Assembly (NCBI GenBank): GCA_035286465.1
Contig: DATEDF010000132.1
Location: 1-64,000, forward strand
Length of the DNA: 64,000 nt
Direction of reading: 5' to 3'
Source: Fen-1231 sp035286465
GTDB taxonomy: Bacteria; Gemmatimonadota; Gemmatimonadetes; Gemmatimonadales; Gemmatimonadaceae
Shown here: piece by piece, positions 25,290-32,784 of the stretch
Numbering within the stretch: the first letter of the stretch is position 1
How the letters are laid out: each line of letters begins with the position of its first letter
Made by a program: the position numbers and the translations under genes
Notes under the pieces: model-generated
The model's input: only the letters and a program-made list of their open reading frames with translations
What the model was told of the DNA's origin: nothing
Databases searched by the model: none

Positions 25290-27184
25290 CCGCTCCCGCC
25301 GGACTGGATGCGAGGGGCGAATCCACCCTCGACCTCGCCGAGATCTGGCGCGCCGTGCGGCGCGGCTGGCGCCTGGTGCTCGGCTGGCTCGTCGCGGGGT
25401 TCGCGGTGGGCGGCGCAATCCTGCTCTGGTGGCCGAAATCGTTCGAGGGGCGCGCGAGCGTCCTCGTCCGCAGCCAGAACGACGGCGGCACGGGCGTCCT
25501 CTCGCGCATCGGCGTCCCCTCCGAAGTCACCGCCGGGCTCCTCGGCACCGCGGTCAAGTCGCCGCTGGAGACTGAGCTGCAGCTCCTGCAGAGCCGCTCC
25601 ATCCTCGCCGAGGCCTCCGACTCGCTCGGGCTGCAAGTCCGCGTGCTCTCGCCCGCCGGGACGCCTTCCTCGCGTCTCGTGGCCCCCGCGCCGCACGCGG
25701 GATCGTTCCGTAAACAGCGCTACGCGTTCGAGAGGCAGGGTGAAGCGTTCAGGGTGCGTGGAGCCGGCGTGGACACGACGGTCCGTGCAGGCGGCACCGT
25801 CAAGCTCCCCGTGGCCACCATCCGGCTGCGCGACTCGCTCCCGGCGACCTTCCGGCTGGAGATCGTGGATCGCGAGGACCTGCTCAAGCGCGTCGTCAAG
25901 CGGCTCGCCGTGCAGAAGGCGGGCGGGGAAGTCGCCGCGCTCGTCTTCCAGTGGCCGGATTCCGTCACCGCCGCGGCGCTCCCCAACACGCTCGTCGCGC
26001 TCTACCTCGCGCTCCGGAAGACGGTGGACAAGGGGATCAACCAGCGCCGCTTCGAGTTCCTCACGCTCCAGTCCGACTCGCTCGACCGGCAGCTCACGCA
26101 GGCCGGGCGCGCACTGCGCCGGCAACAGGAGGAGAGCGGCGTGCTCGACCCCGAGGTGAGCGGCCGGGCGCTCCTCGAGGCGCACTTCAAGCTGCGCGAG
26201 GCGCTCGAGTCCATCGTCGTCGAGCAGGTGGCCATCAACCAGCTCATCCCGCAGGTGGCGAGCGGCCGGCTCGATGCGCGCCTGCTCGCGGCGTATCCCT
26301 CGTTCCTCAAGAGTCCGGGGATCAACGACCTCCTCTCCCAGCTCGCGCGGCTCGAGACGGAGCGCGTCGCGCTCCAGCAGCAGCGGACCGACGCGGAGCC
26401 AAGCGTGGCCGCGCGCGTCGAGGGGATCAGGGTGATCGAGGCGCAGCTCCTCCCGCTCGCGCGCACCTACGCGGCGTCGCTCGCGCGGCAGCGCGAGCAG
26501 CTCGAGCTCGTGCGCGACTCGCTCGACCGGCGGCTCGAGTCGCTGCCCGGCACGGCGGAGTCGTCCATCGCGCTCCAGCGCGATCTCAAGCGGCTCACGC
26601 AGACGTCGCTCGCGGTGCAGGCGCAGCGCGTGGAGGCGCGGCTCGCCGCGATCGGCGAGGGCGGGGAGGCGCGGCAGGTGGACGAGGCCGTGCCCGGCAA
26701 GAAGCCGGTGTTCCCGACGCGGGCGCTGGCGTTCGGCGTGGGAGGCGGCGCGGGCGTGGTGTTCGGCGTGATCGCGGCGCTGCTCTCGGCGTTCCTCGGG
26801 CGGTTCATCCGCACGCCCGACGACGCGGAGCGGGCGGCGGGCGTGGCGGCGACGTGGGCGCGGCCGCGCGCGGCGCTGCTGGTCTCGCGCGACCCGGGGG
26901 TCGAACGGGTGCTGGTCGCCCCGCTCGGCGCGGGCGCGAACGCGGCCGGAGTCGCGCAGCTCGTCGCGGAGACGGAGGTCAGGCGTGAGCGGGGGTTGCC
27001 GGTGGCCGCCATCGGCCCGCTCGACTCCGTGGAGGCGGCTGCCGTGCTCGCGCCCACGCGTGCGGTGCTCTTCGCGGCGCGGGCGGGGCGGCTCGAGCGG
27101 CGCACGCTGGTGGACGCGGTGACGGCACTGCGTCGCGCCGGGATCCCCTGCGCGGGGGTGGCGCTGCACGACGAGCTGGCGTAG
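25286..27184 (+). CDS. Wzz/Wzc-like chain-length and export protein with a degenerate kinase-like C-terminus
   Basis: A 632-residue inner-membrane protein. The Wzz domain begins DLAEIWRAVRRGWRLVLGWL with helix 1 near 22-45. The long periplasmic part has coiled-coil segments (QSDSLDRQLTQAGRALRRQQ; ERVALQQQRTDAEPSVAARV). Helix 2 follows near 475-500 (ALAFGVGGGAGVVFGVIAAL). After it, about 120 residues resemble the end of BY-kinases (VLFAARAGRLERRTLVDAV, TALRRAGIPCAGVALHD) but no Walker A (GxxxxGKS/T), Walker A' or tyrosine cluster is present. The GTG at 25286 overlaps the upstream stop. It probably partners the Wza-like protein. Loss of kinase activity is an inference from missing motifs. Confidence 0.8.
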   Translation: MTAPAGLDARGESTLDLAEIWRAVRRGWRLVLGWLVAGFAVGGAILLWWPKSFEGRASVLVRSQNDGGTGVLSRIGVPSEVTAGLLGTAVKSPLETELQLLQSRSILAEASDSLGLQVRVLSPAGTPSSRLVAPAPHAGSFRKQRYAFERQGEAFRVRGAGVDTTVRAGGTVKLPVATIRLRDSLPATFRLEIVDREDLLKRVVKRLAVQKAGGEVAALVFQWPDSVTAAALPNTLVALYLALRKTVDKGINQRRFEFLTLQSDSLDRQLTQAGRALRRQQEESGVLDPEVSGRALLEAHFKLREALESIVVEQVAINQLIPQVASGRLDARLLAAYPSFLKSPGINDLLSQLARLETERVALQQQRTDAEPSVAARVEGIRVIEAQLLPLARTYAASLARQREQLELVRDSLDRRLESLPGTAESSIALQRDLKRLTQTSLAVQAQRVEARLAAIGEGGEARQVDEAVPGKKPVFPTRALAFGVGGGAGVVFGVIAALLSAFLGRFIRTPDDAERAAGVAATWARPRAALLVSRDPGVERVLVAPLGAGANAAGVAQLVAETEVRRERGLPVAAIGPLDSVEAAAVLAPTRAVLFAARAGRLERRTLVDAVTALRRAGIPCAGVALHDELA

Positions 27185-27209
27185 CGCCACGGTTGCGGAC
27201 CCGCCACGG

Positions 27210-27226
27210 GTAATGTAATGTATTAC
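27210..27226. promoter_or_regulatory. AT-rich inverted repeat upstream of the BrnT-like toxin gene
   Basis: GTAAT and ATTAC are exact inverted copies separated by GT, with another GTAAT just upstream. The stretch is strikingly AT-rich for its surroundings. It ends 13 nt before the ATG at 27240. Toxin-antitoxin operons of this type are autoregulated by the antitoxin, so it is a candidate operator overlapping the promoter. Confidence 0.45.
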
Positions 27227-27239
27227 TTGGCGACCCCCG

Positions 27240-27515
27240 ATGCGCATCGGTGATTTCGAGTGGGACGAGGGCAACGTCGTGCATCTCGCGCTTGGTCACG
27301 GCATCGAGGTGCAGGAGACCGAAGAAGTGTTCGCGATCGCGCCGTTTTTCAGAAGGACCCGCCTGGGCCACTACGCGGCGTTCGGCCGGACGCAAGCGGG
27401 CCGGCTTCTCGTCATCGTCTTCGAGACGAAGTCGGCCGGGACGGTTCGCCCGATTACGGGGTGGGACATGGACATCGCGGAACGTCGGTATTACCAGCGG
27501 CATCGGAAGGGCTGA
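27240..27515 (+). CDS. brnT: BrnT-family ribonuclease toxin
   Basis: A 91-residue protein with the BrnT/DUF497 pattern: FEWDEGNVVHLALGHGIEVQ at the N-terminus, EEVFAIAPFF, HYAAFGRTQAGRLLVIVFET in the middle sheet, and a final basic segment ERRYYQRHRKG. In BrnT an RNase-fold beta sheet cleaves RNA. The canonical KHG is GHG here, and the usual ISAR segment is RPITGWDMD, so it is a divergent member. It lies 3 nt upstream of the antitoxin gene, the normal BrnT-BrnA order. Confidence 0.82.
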   Translation: MRIGDFEWDEGNVVHLALGHGIEVQETEEVFAIAPFFRRTRLGHYAAFGRTQAGRLLVIVFETKSAGTVRPITGWDMDIAERRYYQRHRKG

Positions 27516-27518
27516 GAC

Positions 27519-27830
27519 ATGGCGAGAGCACCCGGCAAGGTGAAGGAGTCGGCGGCGCACTACTACGATCGGCGGGGGATTCTCGGAGAACTCGCCGAGG
27601 GTGGAGCGGCGTTTGCCCTGGACGAGGAGCTGCGCGACCAGATTCTGAGGGGGAAGAGAACACGGCGCCTCGAGAACATCTCGATCAAGCTCGATCCGGC
27701 GCAGGTTCAGGCGGTGCGCAAGATCGCGACGATGAAGGCGATTCCCTACCAGACCCTGATCCGGCAGTGGCTGGCGGAGGCACTGAGGCGAGAGCTCCGG
27801 CTGGACGAGCGTCGAAGACGCGTGCGCTGA
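27519..27830 (+). CDS. brnA: BrnA-like antitoxin with CopG/ribbon-helix-helix C-terminus
   Basis: A 103-residue protein. The C-terminal segment ENISIKLDPAQVQAVRKIAT followed by PYQTLIRQWLAEALRREL has the ribbon-helix-helix pattern of CopG/BrnA proteins that bind DNA as dimers. The N-terminal half (AAHYYDRRGILGELAEGG) should wrap the toxin. It follows the toxin gene by 3 nt, so the two are co-transcribed and it is expected to neutralise the toxin and repress the operon. Confidence 0.8.
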   Translation: MARAPGKVKESAAHYYDRRGILGELAEGGAAFALDEELRDQILRGKRTRRLENISIKLDPAQVQAVRKIATMKAIPYQTLIRQWLAEALRRELRLDERRRRVR

Positions 27831-27864
27831 GGCGGACCAGGCCCGAGGATCACGAGGCTCCACG

Positions 27865-29163
27865 ATGACCGCGCGCGCGCTGCAGCTCGCCCTGCTCCTG
27901 CTCGCCGTCGGCAACCTCGGGCGCATTCCGGTGCTCGAGAGCGCCGGCAAGCAGGCGCCGCTGTTGATCAACGACTTCGTGGTGATCGCGGTGCTCGGTG
28001 TCGCCGCCGTGGAGGCGATGCGCCGGCGCGCGCTCCGGCTCGACTGGCCGGGCGGACTCGCGGCGCTCTTCGCGGCCGTCGGCGCGATCTCGGCCGTGCT
28101 CGCGCTCCCGCGCTTCGGACTCTCGGGGTTCGAGCTGGCGTTCTCGCTCGCGTACCTCGCGCGGTGGCTCGCGTACTTCGGGCTCTACGTGGTGGCGCTC
28201 AACCTGCTCACGCGGCGCGACGTGCCGGGGATTCTCGCGGCGTTCGACACGGGCGTGCTCCTCTTCGCCCTGTTCGGGATCATCCAGGCCGCGTTCCTCC
28301 CCGGCTTCGCGCAGCTCGTCTACCCCGAGTCGGTGGCGTACGCCGACTGGGACCCGCAGGGACACCGGCTCGTTTCCACCTTTCTCGATCCGAACTACGC
28401 GGGCGCGCTCCTCGTGATCGCGCTGCTCGTGGCCGCGGGACGGATCGCGGCGGGCGAGCGTGTGCCGGCGTGGCGCGTGGCGGTAATGCTCACGGCGCTC
28501 CTGCTCACGCTCTCGCGCAGCTCGTTCCTCGCGCTCGCCGTTGGATTGCTCGTGGTGCTCCTCGTGCGCGGGCTCTCGACGCGTGCGCTCAAGATCGCGG
28601 CGCTCCTCGCGCTGCTGGTCACTCCCGCGATCCCGCGCCTGCTGACCTTCGCCGACGCGTTCAACAAGCTGAGCGTGGACGCCTCGGCGCTCGCGCGGCT
28701 CGTGGCGTGGGGGCGCGCGCTCCGCGTGTTCGCCGACAACGCACTGCTCGGCGTGGGGTTCAACACGTACGGGTACGTGGGGCGGTTCTACGGATTCGAC
28801 ACGAGCAACGCCTCGGCCTTCGCACTCGATGGCGGCGTGCTGTTCATCGCGGTGATGACGGGGATGGTCGGGGCCGCCCTCTACGTGGGGCTCCTGGCGC
28901 TCGTCGTCCTGCGCTGCCGGCGTGTGTGGCGGGATGCGGGTGCGGGGGCGCAGGAACGCGGGGTCGCCGTCGGTGTCGCGGCGGTCACCGTGGCGATGGT
29001 GGTACATTCGCTGTTCGTGAATTCGTTGCTGCTGCCCTTTCTGATGGAGCCGCTCTGGATTCTCTGGGCGGTGCCGTTCGTCGTACGAAAACGTGAACGG
29101 GCTACCGTCTACCGTGTACCGTCTACGGTGGTTCGAGTGGTTTCCTTTCCCGCCCCGGCGTGA
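27865..29163 (+). CDS. O-antigen ligase/polymerase-family membrane protein (WaaL/Wzy-C type)
   Basis: A 432-residue protein with about 11-12 hydrophobic helices. A periplasmic loop near residues 260-310 carries the ligase-type signature HRLVSTFLDPNYAGALLVIA earlier and RALRVFADNALLGVGFNTYG, FYGFDTSNASAFAL later, as in the Wzy_C domain. It either polymerises repeat units or ligates a glycan to a lipid or protein. The C-terminal tail (ERATVYRVPSTVV) is encoded by a short repeat element at 29093-29129, so the true functional end is likely around residue 410. It overlaps the next gene by GTGA. Confidence 0.82.
   Translation: MTARALQLALLLLAVGNLGRIPVLESAGKQAPLLINDFVVIAVLGVAAVEAMRRRALRLDWPGGLAALFAAVGAISAVLALPRFGLSGFELAFSLAYLARWLAYFGLYVVALNLLTRRDVPGILAAFDTGVLLFALFGIIQAAFLPGFAQLVYPESVAYADWDPQGHRLVSTFLDPNYAGALLVIALLVAAGRIAAGERVPAWRVAVMLTALLLTLSRSSFLALAVGLLVVLLVRGLSTRALKIAALLALLVTPAIPRLLTFADAFNKLSVDASALARLVAWGRALRVFADNALLGVGFNTYGYVGRFYGFDTSNASAFALDGGVLFIAVMTGMVGAALYVGLLALVVLRCRRVWRDAGAGAQERGVAVGVAAVTVAMVVHSLFVNSLLLPFLMEPLWILWAVPFVVRKRERATVYRVPSTVVRVVSFPAPA
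29093..29129 (+). repeat. Short repeat element, copy 1 (CTACCGT tandem units)
   Basis: The stretch begins GTGAACGGGCTACCGTCTAC and continues with further CTACCGT/GTACCGT units. A near-identical 26-nt stretch (2 differences by my alignment) lies on the minus strand at 56271-56296. This copy extends into the 3' end of the ligase/polymerase gene. Confidence 0.6.
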
Positions 29164-30320
29164 CGAAGGGCGCGCCGACGCTCGCCGTGGATGCGCGGGC
29201 CCTGTGGGGGTCGGGAATCGGGCGGTACACCCGGGAGGTCGTGGCGCGACTCGTCGCGCGCGGGAACTTCGCGACGATCAAGCTGGTGGGGGCGCGGCAC
29301 GAGCTGGAGCCGTTCGTCGCGTCGCTCGCGGTGTGCTCGTCGCCTTCGGCGGGCGCGCCGGGTGCCGCAGTCGAGATCGTGCCGATTCGCGGGGGCCGGT
29401 ACTCCGCGGTGGCGCAGGCCGAGTGGGCACGGATCACGGCGCGGCGGCGTCTCGCGGACGTCGTGCTCTTTCCGCACTGGGACGCGCCCGTCGTTCGGAT
29501 GCCGGCGCGCAGTGTCGTGACGATCCACGACCTGATCCTCCTCCGCGTGGCGCGCGCGACGTCGTCCGCGCGGCGCGCCGTGGCGGCGGTGATGCTCCGG
29601 CGCGCGGTGAAGGGCGCCTCGCGGCTCATCGCCGACTCGAGCTTCACGCGCGACGACCTCCTCTCTTCGTTTCCGGACTCCGTCGGTCGGGTGCATGTGG
29701 TGCCGCTCGGGGTCGCCGACGCGTTCTCGCGGCCCGCGCCGGCGGCCGCCGCGTTGCCTCACGGCGTGCGGCCGCCCTACCTGCTCTGCGTCGCGAACCG
29801 GAAGCCGCACAAGAACCTCGAGGCGGCGGTGGAAGTGCTCGCGCGGCTCGCGCGGCTCGGCGGCGCGCACGCGACGCTGCGGCTCGCCGTCGCGGGCGAG
29901 CGCTTCCCGCATTGGCGACGCACGCTTGCGCGCGCGCGCGAACTCGGCGTCGCGGAGCGGATCGTGGACCTCGATCCGCTCACCGACGACCAGCTCCACG
30001 CGCTCTACGCGCACGCGCGCGCGTACCTGCACCCGTCGCGCTACGAAGGGTTCGGATTGCCGATTCTCGAGGCGATGGCGAGCGGCGCGCCGGTGGTCGC
30101 GTCGAACGCCACCTCGATTCCCGAGGTCGCGGGCGCCGCCGCCCTCCTCTTCGCCCCGGACGACCTCGAGGGGATGACCGCGGCGGTGGCGCGCCTGCTC
30201 GACGACCTCGACTTCCGCGATCGGACGGTGGCGCTCGGGAGGCGCCGCGCGCAGGAGTTCACGTGGAGCCGGACCGCCGAGGCCACCGAGCGCGTGCTGC
30301 TCGAGGTGGCGGCCTCGTGA
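29160..30320 (+). CDS. Family 4 glycosyltransferase
   Basis: A 386-residue GT-B enzyme. The N-terminus has LAVDARALWGSGIGRYTREV, the middle VVTIHDLILL and ASRLIADSSFTRDDLL, and the C-terminal domain YLLCVANRKPHKNLEAAVEV, then LHPSRYEGFGLPILEAMASG (EX7E) and GAPVVASNATSIPEVAGAAA. The pattern resembles mannosyl-type GT4 enzymes, but the sugar cannot be assigned. Start and stop overlap the neighbouring genes by GTGA, giving a tightly coupled operon from 27865 to 34190. Confidence 0.9.
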   Translation: MTKGAPTLAVDARALWGSGIGRYTREVVARLVARGNFATIKLVGARHELEPFVASLAVCSSPSAGAPGAAVEIVPIRGGRYSAVAQAEWARITARRRLADVVLFPHWDAPVVRMPARSVVTIHDLILLRVARATSSARRAVAAVMLRRAVKGASRLIADSSFTRDDLLSSFPDSVGRVHVVPLGVADAFSRPAPAAAALPHGVRPPYLLCVANRKPHKNLEAAVEVLARLARLGGAHATLRLAVAGERFPHWRRTLARARELGVAERIVDLDPLTDDQLHALYAHARAYLHPSRYEGFGLPILEAMASGAPVVASNATSIPEVAGAAALLFAPDDLEGMTAAVARLLDDLDFRDRTVALGRRRAQEFTWSRTAEATERVLLEVAAS

Positions 30321-31192
30321 GCGCGCCCCGGGTCATCGCCGTGGTGCTCAACTGGTGCGACGAGCCGGACACGGCCGCGTGCCTCGCCTCCCTCGCCATC
30401 CAGGACTATCCGGCGCTCGACGTGCTCGTGGTGGACAACGCGAGTCCCGACGAGAGCGGCGCGCGGCTCCGCGCCCGCTACCCGGACCTGCTCCACGACC
30501 GCACGGAGACGAACGTCGGCTATGCGGGCGGCAACAACCGCGGCATCGCGCGCGCGCTCGCCGAGGGCGCCGAGTACGTGCTGGTGATCAACAACGACAC
30601 GACGCTCGAGCCGGGCGCGGTGCGCGAGATGGCGCGCGCGGCGGCGACGCACGAGAAGGTCGGCGCGATCGGCCCGAAGATCGTGCGCGCGGACGCGCCG
30701 GAAGTGCTCTGGTTCGCCGGCGGCACGTTCGACCGCCGGCGCGCGATCGGCCGGCACGTCGGCGAAGGAGACCGTGACGGCAACCCCGGGGAGCACGAGG
30801 TGCGCGAGGTGGACTTCCTCACGGGGTGCTGCCTCTTCATCCCCGCCCCGGCACTGCGGGCAGTCGGCCCGTTTCGCGCCGATTTCTTCGCGTACGTCGA
30901 GGACGTCGAGTTCTGCGTCCGGCTCCGGGCGGCCGGCTTCCGGCTGCTGTACGCCCCCGCCGCTCGCATCCGGCACAACGTTCCGCCGCGCGGTACGCCG
31001 CCTTCGCCACTCCAGATCCGTCTTCGGGATCGCAATCGGCGACGGCTGGTGAGACTGCACTACTCGCTCGGAGATCGCCTGCGGTTCTCGGCGTGGTTCT
31101 ATCCGACTCGCGTCGTGCTGATCGTGCAGCAGTTGCTGTCAGGCGATCTCGCCCGGGCCCGGAGCGCGTGGCAAGGGATGACCGAGTGGTGA
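30317..31192 (+). CDS. Family 2 glycosyltransferase (rhamnosyltransferase-like)
   Basis: A 291-residue GT-A enzyme: VIAVVLNWCDEPDTAACLAS, VLVVDNASPDESGARL, ETNVGYAGGNNRGIARAL, VLVINNDTTLEPGAV (DxD-equivalent NND), VDFLTGCCLFIPAPALRAVG and FFAYVEDVEFCVRLRAAGFR. The VNYN-like start and the NNDT and YxEDvefc motifs are typical of dTDP-rhamnosyltransferase-like GT2 enzymes; rmlA-rmlC-rmlB are encoded 9 kb downstream. Rhamnose as the donor is an inference. GTGA overlaps on both sides. Confidence 0.88.
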   Translation: MSAPRVIAVVLNWCDEPDTAACLASLAIQDYPALDVLVVDNASPDESGARLRARYPDLLHDRTETNVGYAGGNNRGIARALAEGAEYVLVINNDTTLEPGAVREMARAAATHEKVGAIGPKIVRADAPEVLWFAGGTFDRRRAIGRHVGEGDRDGNPGEHEVREVDFLTGCCLFIPAPALRAVGPFRADFFAYVEDVEFCVRLRAAGFRLLYAPAARIRHNVPPRGTPPSPLQIRLRDRNRRRLVRLHYSLGDRLRFSAWFYPTRVVLIVQQLLSGDLARARSAWQGMTEW

Positions 31193-32784
31193 AACGCGTC
31201 TGTGTGTCCTGCGTGCTTTGCGGCCTTTTCGGCGGGCTTGCCCTCGTCGCCGCGTGCGAGCCGTGCGCGGGACTCGCGAGCTGCACAGGCACGCCGCAAG
31301 TGAGTGCGGGCGGGCAGGTGATTGACTACGCGACGGGGAAGCCCGTGCCCGGCGCGACGCTCGAGTTCACGCCGGCGCCGGGCTCCGTGCCGCCGGGCGC
31401 GCTGCCGGGCGTGCTGCAGGCGACGACGGACGCGCTCGGGCGTTTTCACCTGAGCGGCGAGGTGAGCGCGGAGGGCGACGTCACGGGCACGCTGCGGGTG
31501 GTGGCTCCGGGCTTCAGCCAGGGGTACACGTCACCAGCGCTTACACTTCGCTCTTCGCGCGTTGCGGGCGAAGGGCTCGACCTCGGGCGCGTGCTCGCGC
31601 AGCCGTACTTCGCGTTCCTGGGCGAGGTGAAGCTCCGGCGCACGGGCGCGGCGGCGGTGGCGACGGTGCGGATCGTGCGCACCGGAGGCGCGTCGCTCTC
31701 ACAGAACGACATCACCGTCCAGACCGACACGCTCGGGCGGTTCTATCTCGAGCGCCCCGCGAGCGACGCGTCGGCCGTGATCGCCAGCGTCACGCTCACG
31801 TCGCCGGGACAGCCGAGGCCGTTCACCTATGCGAACGCGGCGCTCCCGGTGATCTGGCGCGACAGGGTCCCGGCGGTGGACCGGGTCTTCTCGCTCGGGA
31901 TCTCGCTCGCGTACGCGATCCAGGCGGTGCACCGCGGGTTGGACCGCGGCGTGCCGGGGGTGCAGTTCACGTGGACGCGCACGGGCGGGATCGCGACGAC
32001 GCCGGCATCGCTCGCCGGCGTCTCGAACGAGATCGGGCTCTTCTCGCTCGCCACGGAGCCCGCCGGCGACGGCGTGGTCACCGGGGACATCGTGATGACG
32101 CCGCCGGCGCCGTTCGCGCCGCAGCGCTTTCCCGGGGTCCAGCTCCAGACGTTCGACACCGACGAGATCCGGCTGCTCGCGAGCCCGCGCTTCGGGCCGG
32201 CGGCGCGCTACGCGGGGGAGCTGTTCAACCGCGCGACGGGCGCGCTGCAGCCGGGCGTCGGCGTCGAGTTCCGTCCCACGGGCGGCGTCGCCGCGCTCGC
32301 GCGCACGGGCACGAGCAACGCGGCCGGGCGCTTCCTGATCGCGCCGTATACGGACCAGGCGGGGGAGATCACGGGCGACCTCCACGTGAGCTACCTCCCG
32401 CCGCGCGAGCCGGAGGTGATCCGCGGCGTGCGGCTGCAGACGTTCGAGGACGACTCGCTCCGCTACCTCCAGCGCTGGGGAGTGGGGCCGAGCCTGCTCT
32501 ACGTGGGCGAGCTGCGGCGCGACGACACGAACGAGGCGATCGTGGGCGCGCAGGTGACGTTCACGCGCACCGGCGGTCTCGCGTGCGCGCCGTCGGTGCT
32601 GAGCTCGGTCTCGATCGCGGGCGGGCGGTTCAGTCTGAACCTCGCGCCCGCGACGGACGGCGAGGTGCAGGGGACGCTCGCGGTGCACGCGCCGCCGCTC
32701 CGCGACACGACGATCGCGATCACGCTGCCCACCTTTCTCTCGGACTCCGTGCGGCTGCGCGCTGTCTGGCGCATCAGGCCGTGA
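31189..32784 (+). CDS. Lipoprotein made of five tandem carboxypeptidase-regulatory-like repeats
   Basis: A 531-residue protein. The N-terminus is a lipoprotein signal (KRVCVSCVLCGLFGGLALVA followed by AC, lipobox LVAAC). The rest consists of about five repeats of ~95 residues. Each begins like GELFNRATGALQPGVGVEFR, with TGG nearby, then a GRF strand (ALGRFHLS, TLGRFYLE, AAGRFLIA, GGRFSLNL) and a final sheet with VTG/ITG (VTGDIVMTP, ITGDLHVSY). The last three repeats end with F-x-D/S-D-x-x-R-L/Y. This is the Ig-like beta-sandwich seen in regulatory CarboxypepD domains. Function is unknown. It overlaps both neighbours by GTGA, so it belongs to the glycan operon. Confidence 0.75.
   Translation: MKRVCVSCVLCGLFGGLALVAACEPCAGLASCTGTPQVSAGGQVIDYATGKPVPGATLEFTPAPGSVPPGALPGVLQATTDALGRFHLSGEVSAEGDVTGTLRVVAPGFSQGYTSPALTLRSSRVAGEGLDLGRVLAQPYFAFLGEVKLRRTGAAAVATVRIVRTGGASLSQNDITVQTDTLGRFYLERPASDASAVIASVTLTSPGQPRPFTYANAALPVIWRDRVPAVDRVFSLGISLAYAIQAVHRGLDRGVPGVQFTWTRTGGIATTPASLAGVSNEIGLFSLATEPAGDGVVTGDIVMTPPAPFAPQRFPGVQLQTFDTDEIRLLASPRFGPAARYAGELFNRATGALQPGVGVEFRPTGGVAALARTGTSNAAGRFLIAPYTDQAGEITGDLHVSYLPPREPEVIRGVRLQTFEDDSLRYLQRWGVGPSLLYVGELRRDDTNEAIVGAQVTFTRTGGLACAPSVLSSVSIAGGRFSLNLAPATDGEVQGTLAVHAPPLRDTTIAITLPTFLSDSVRLRAVWRIRP

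Noticed and set aside
25172..27274. 700-residue minus-strand open frame opposite the Wzz/Wzc-like gene
   Set aside because: Arg/Glu/His-rich composition typical of an antisense frame in high-GC DNA; no domain.
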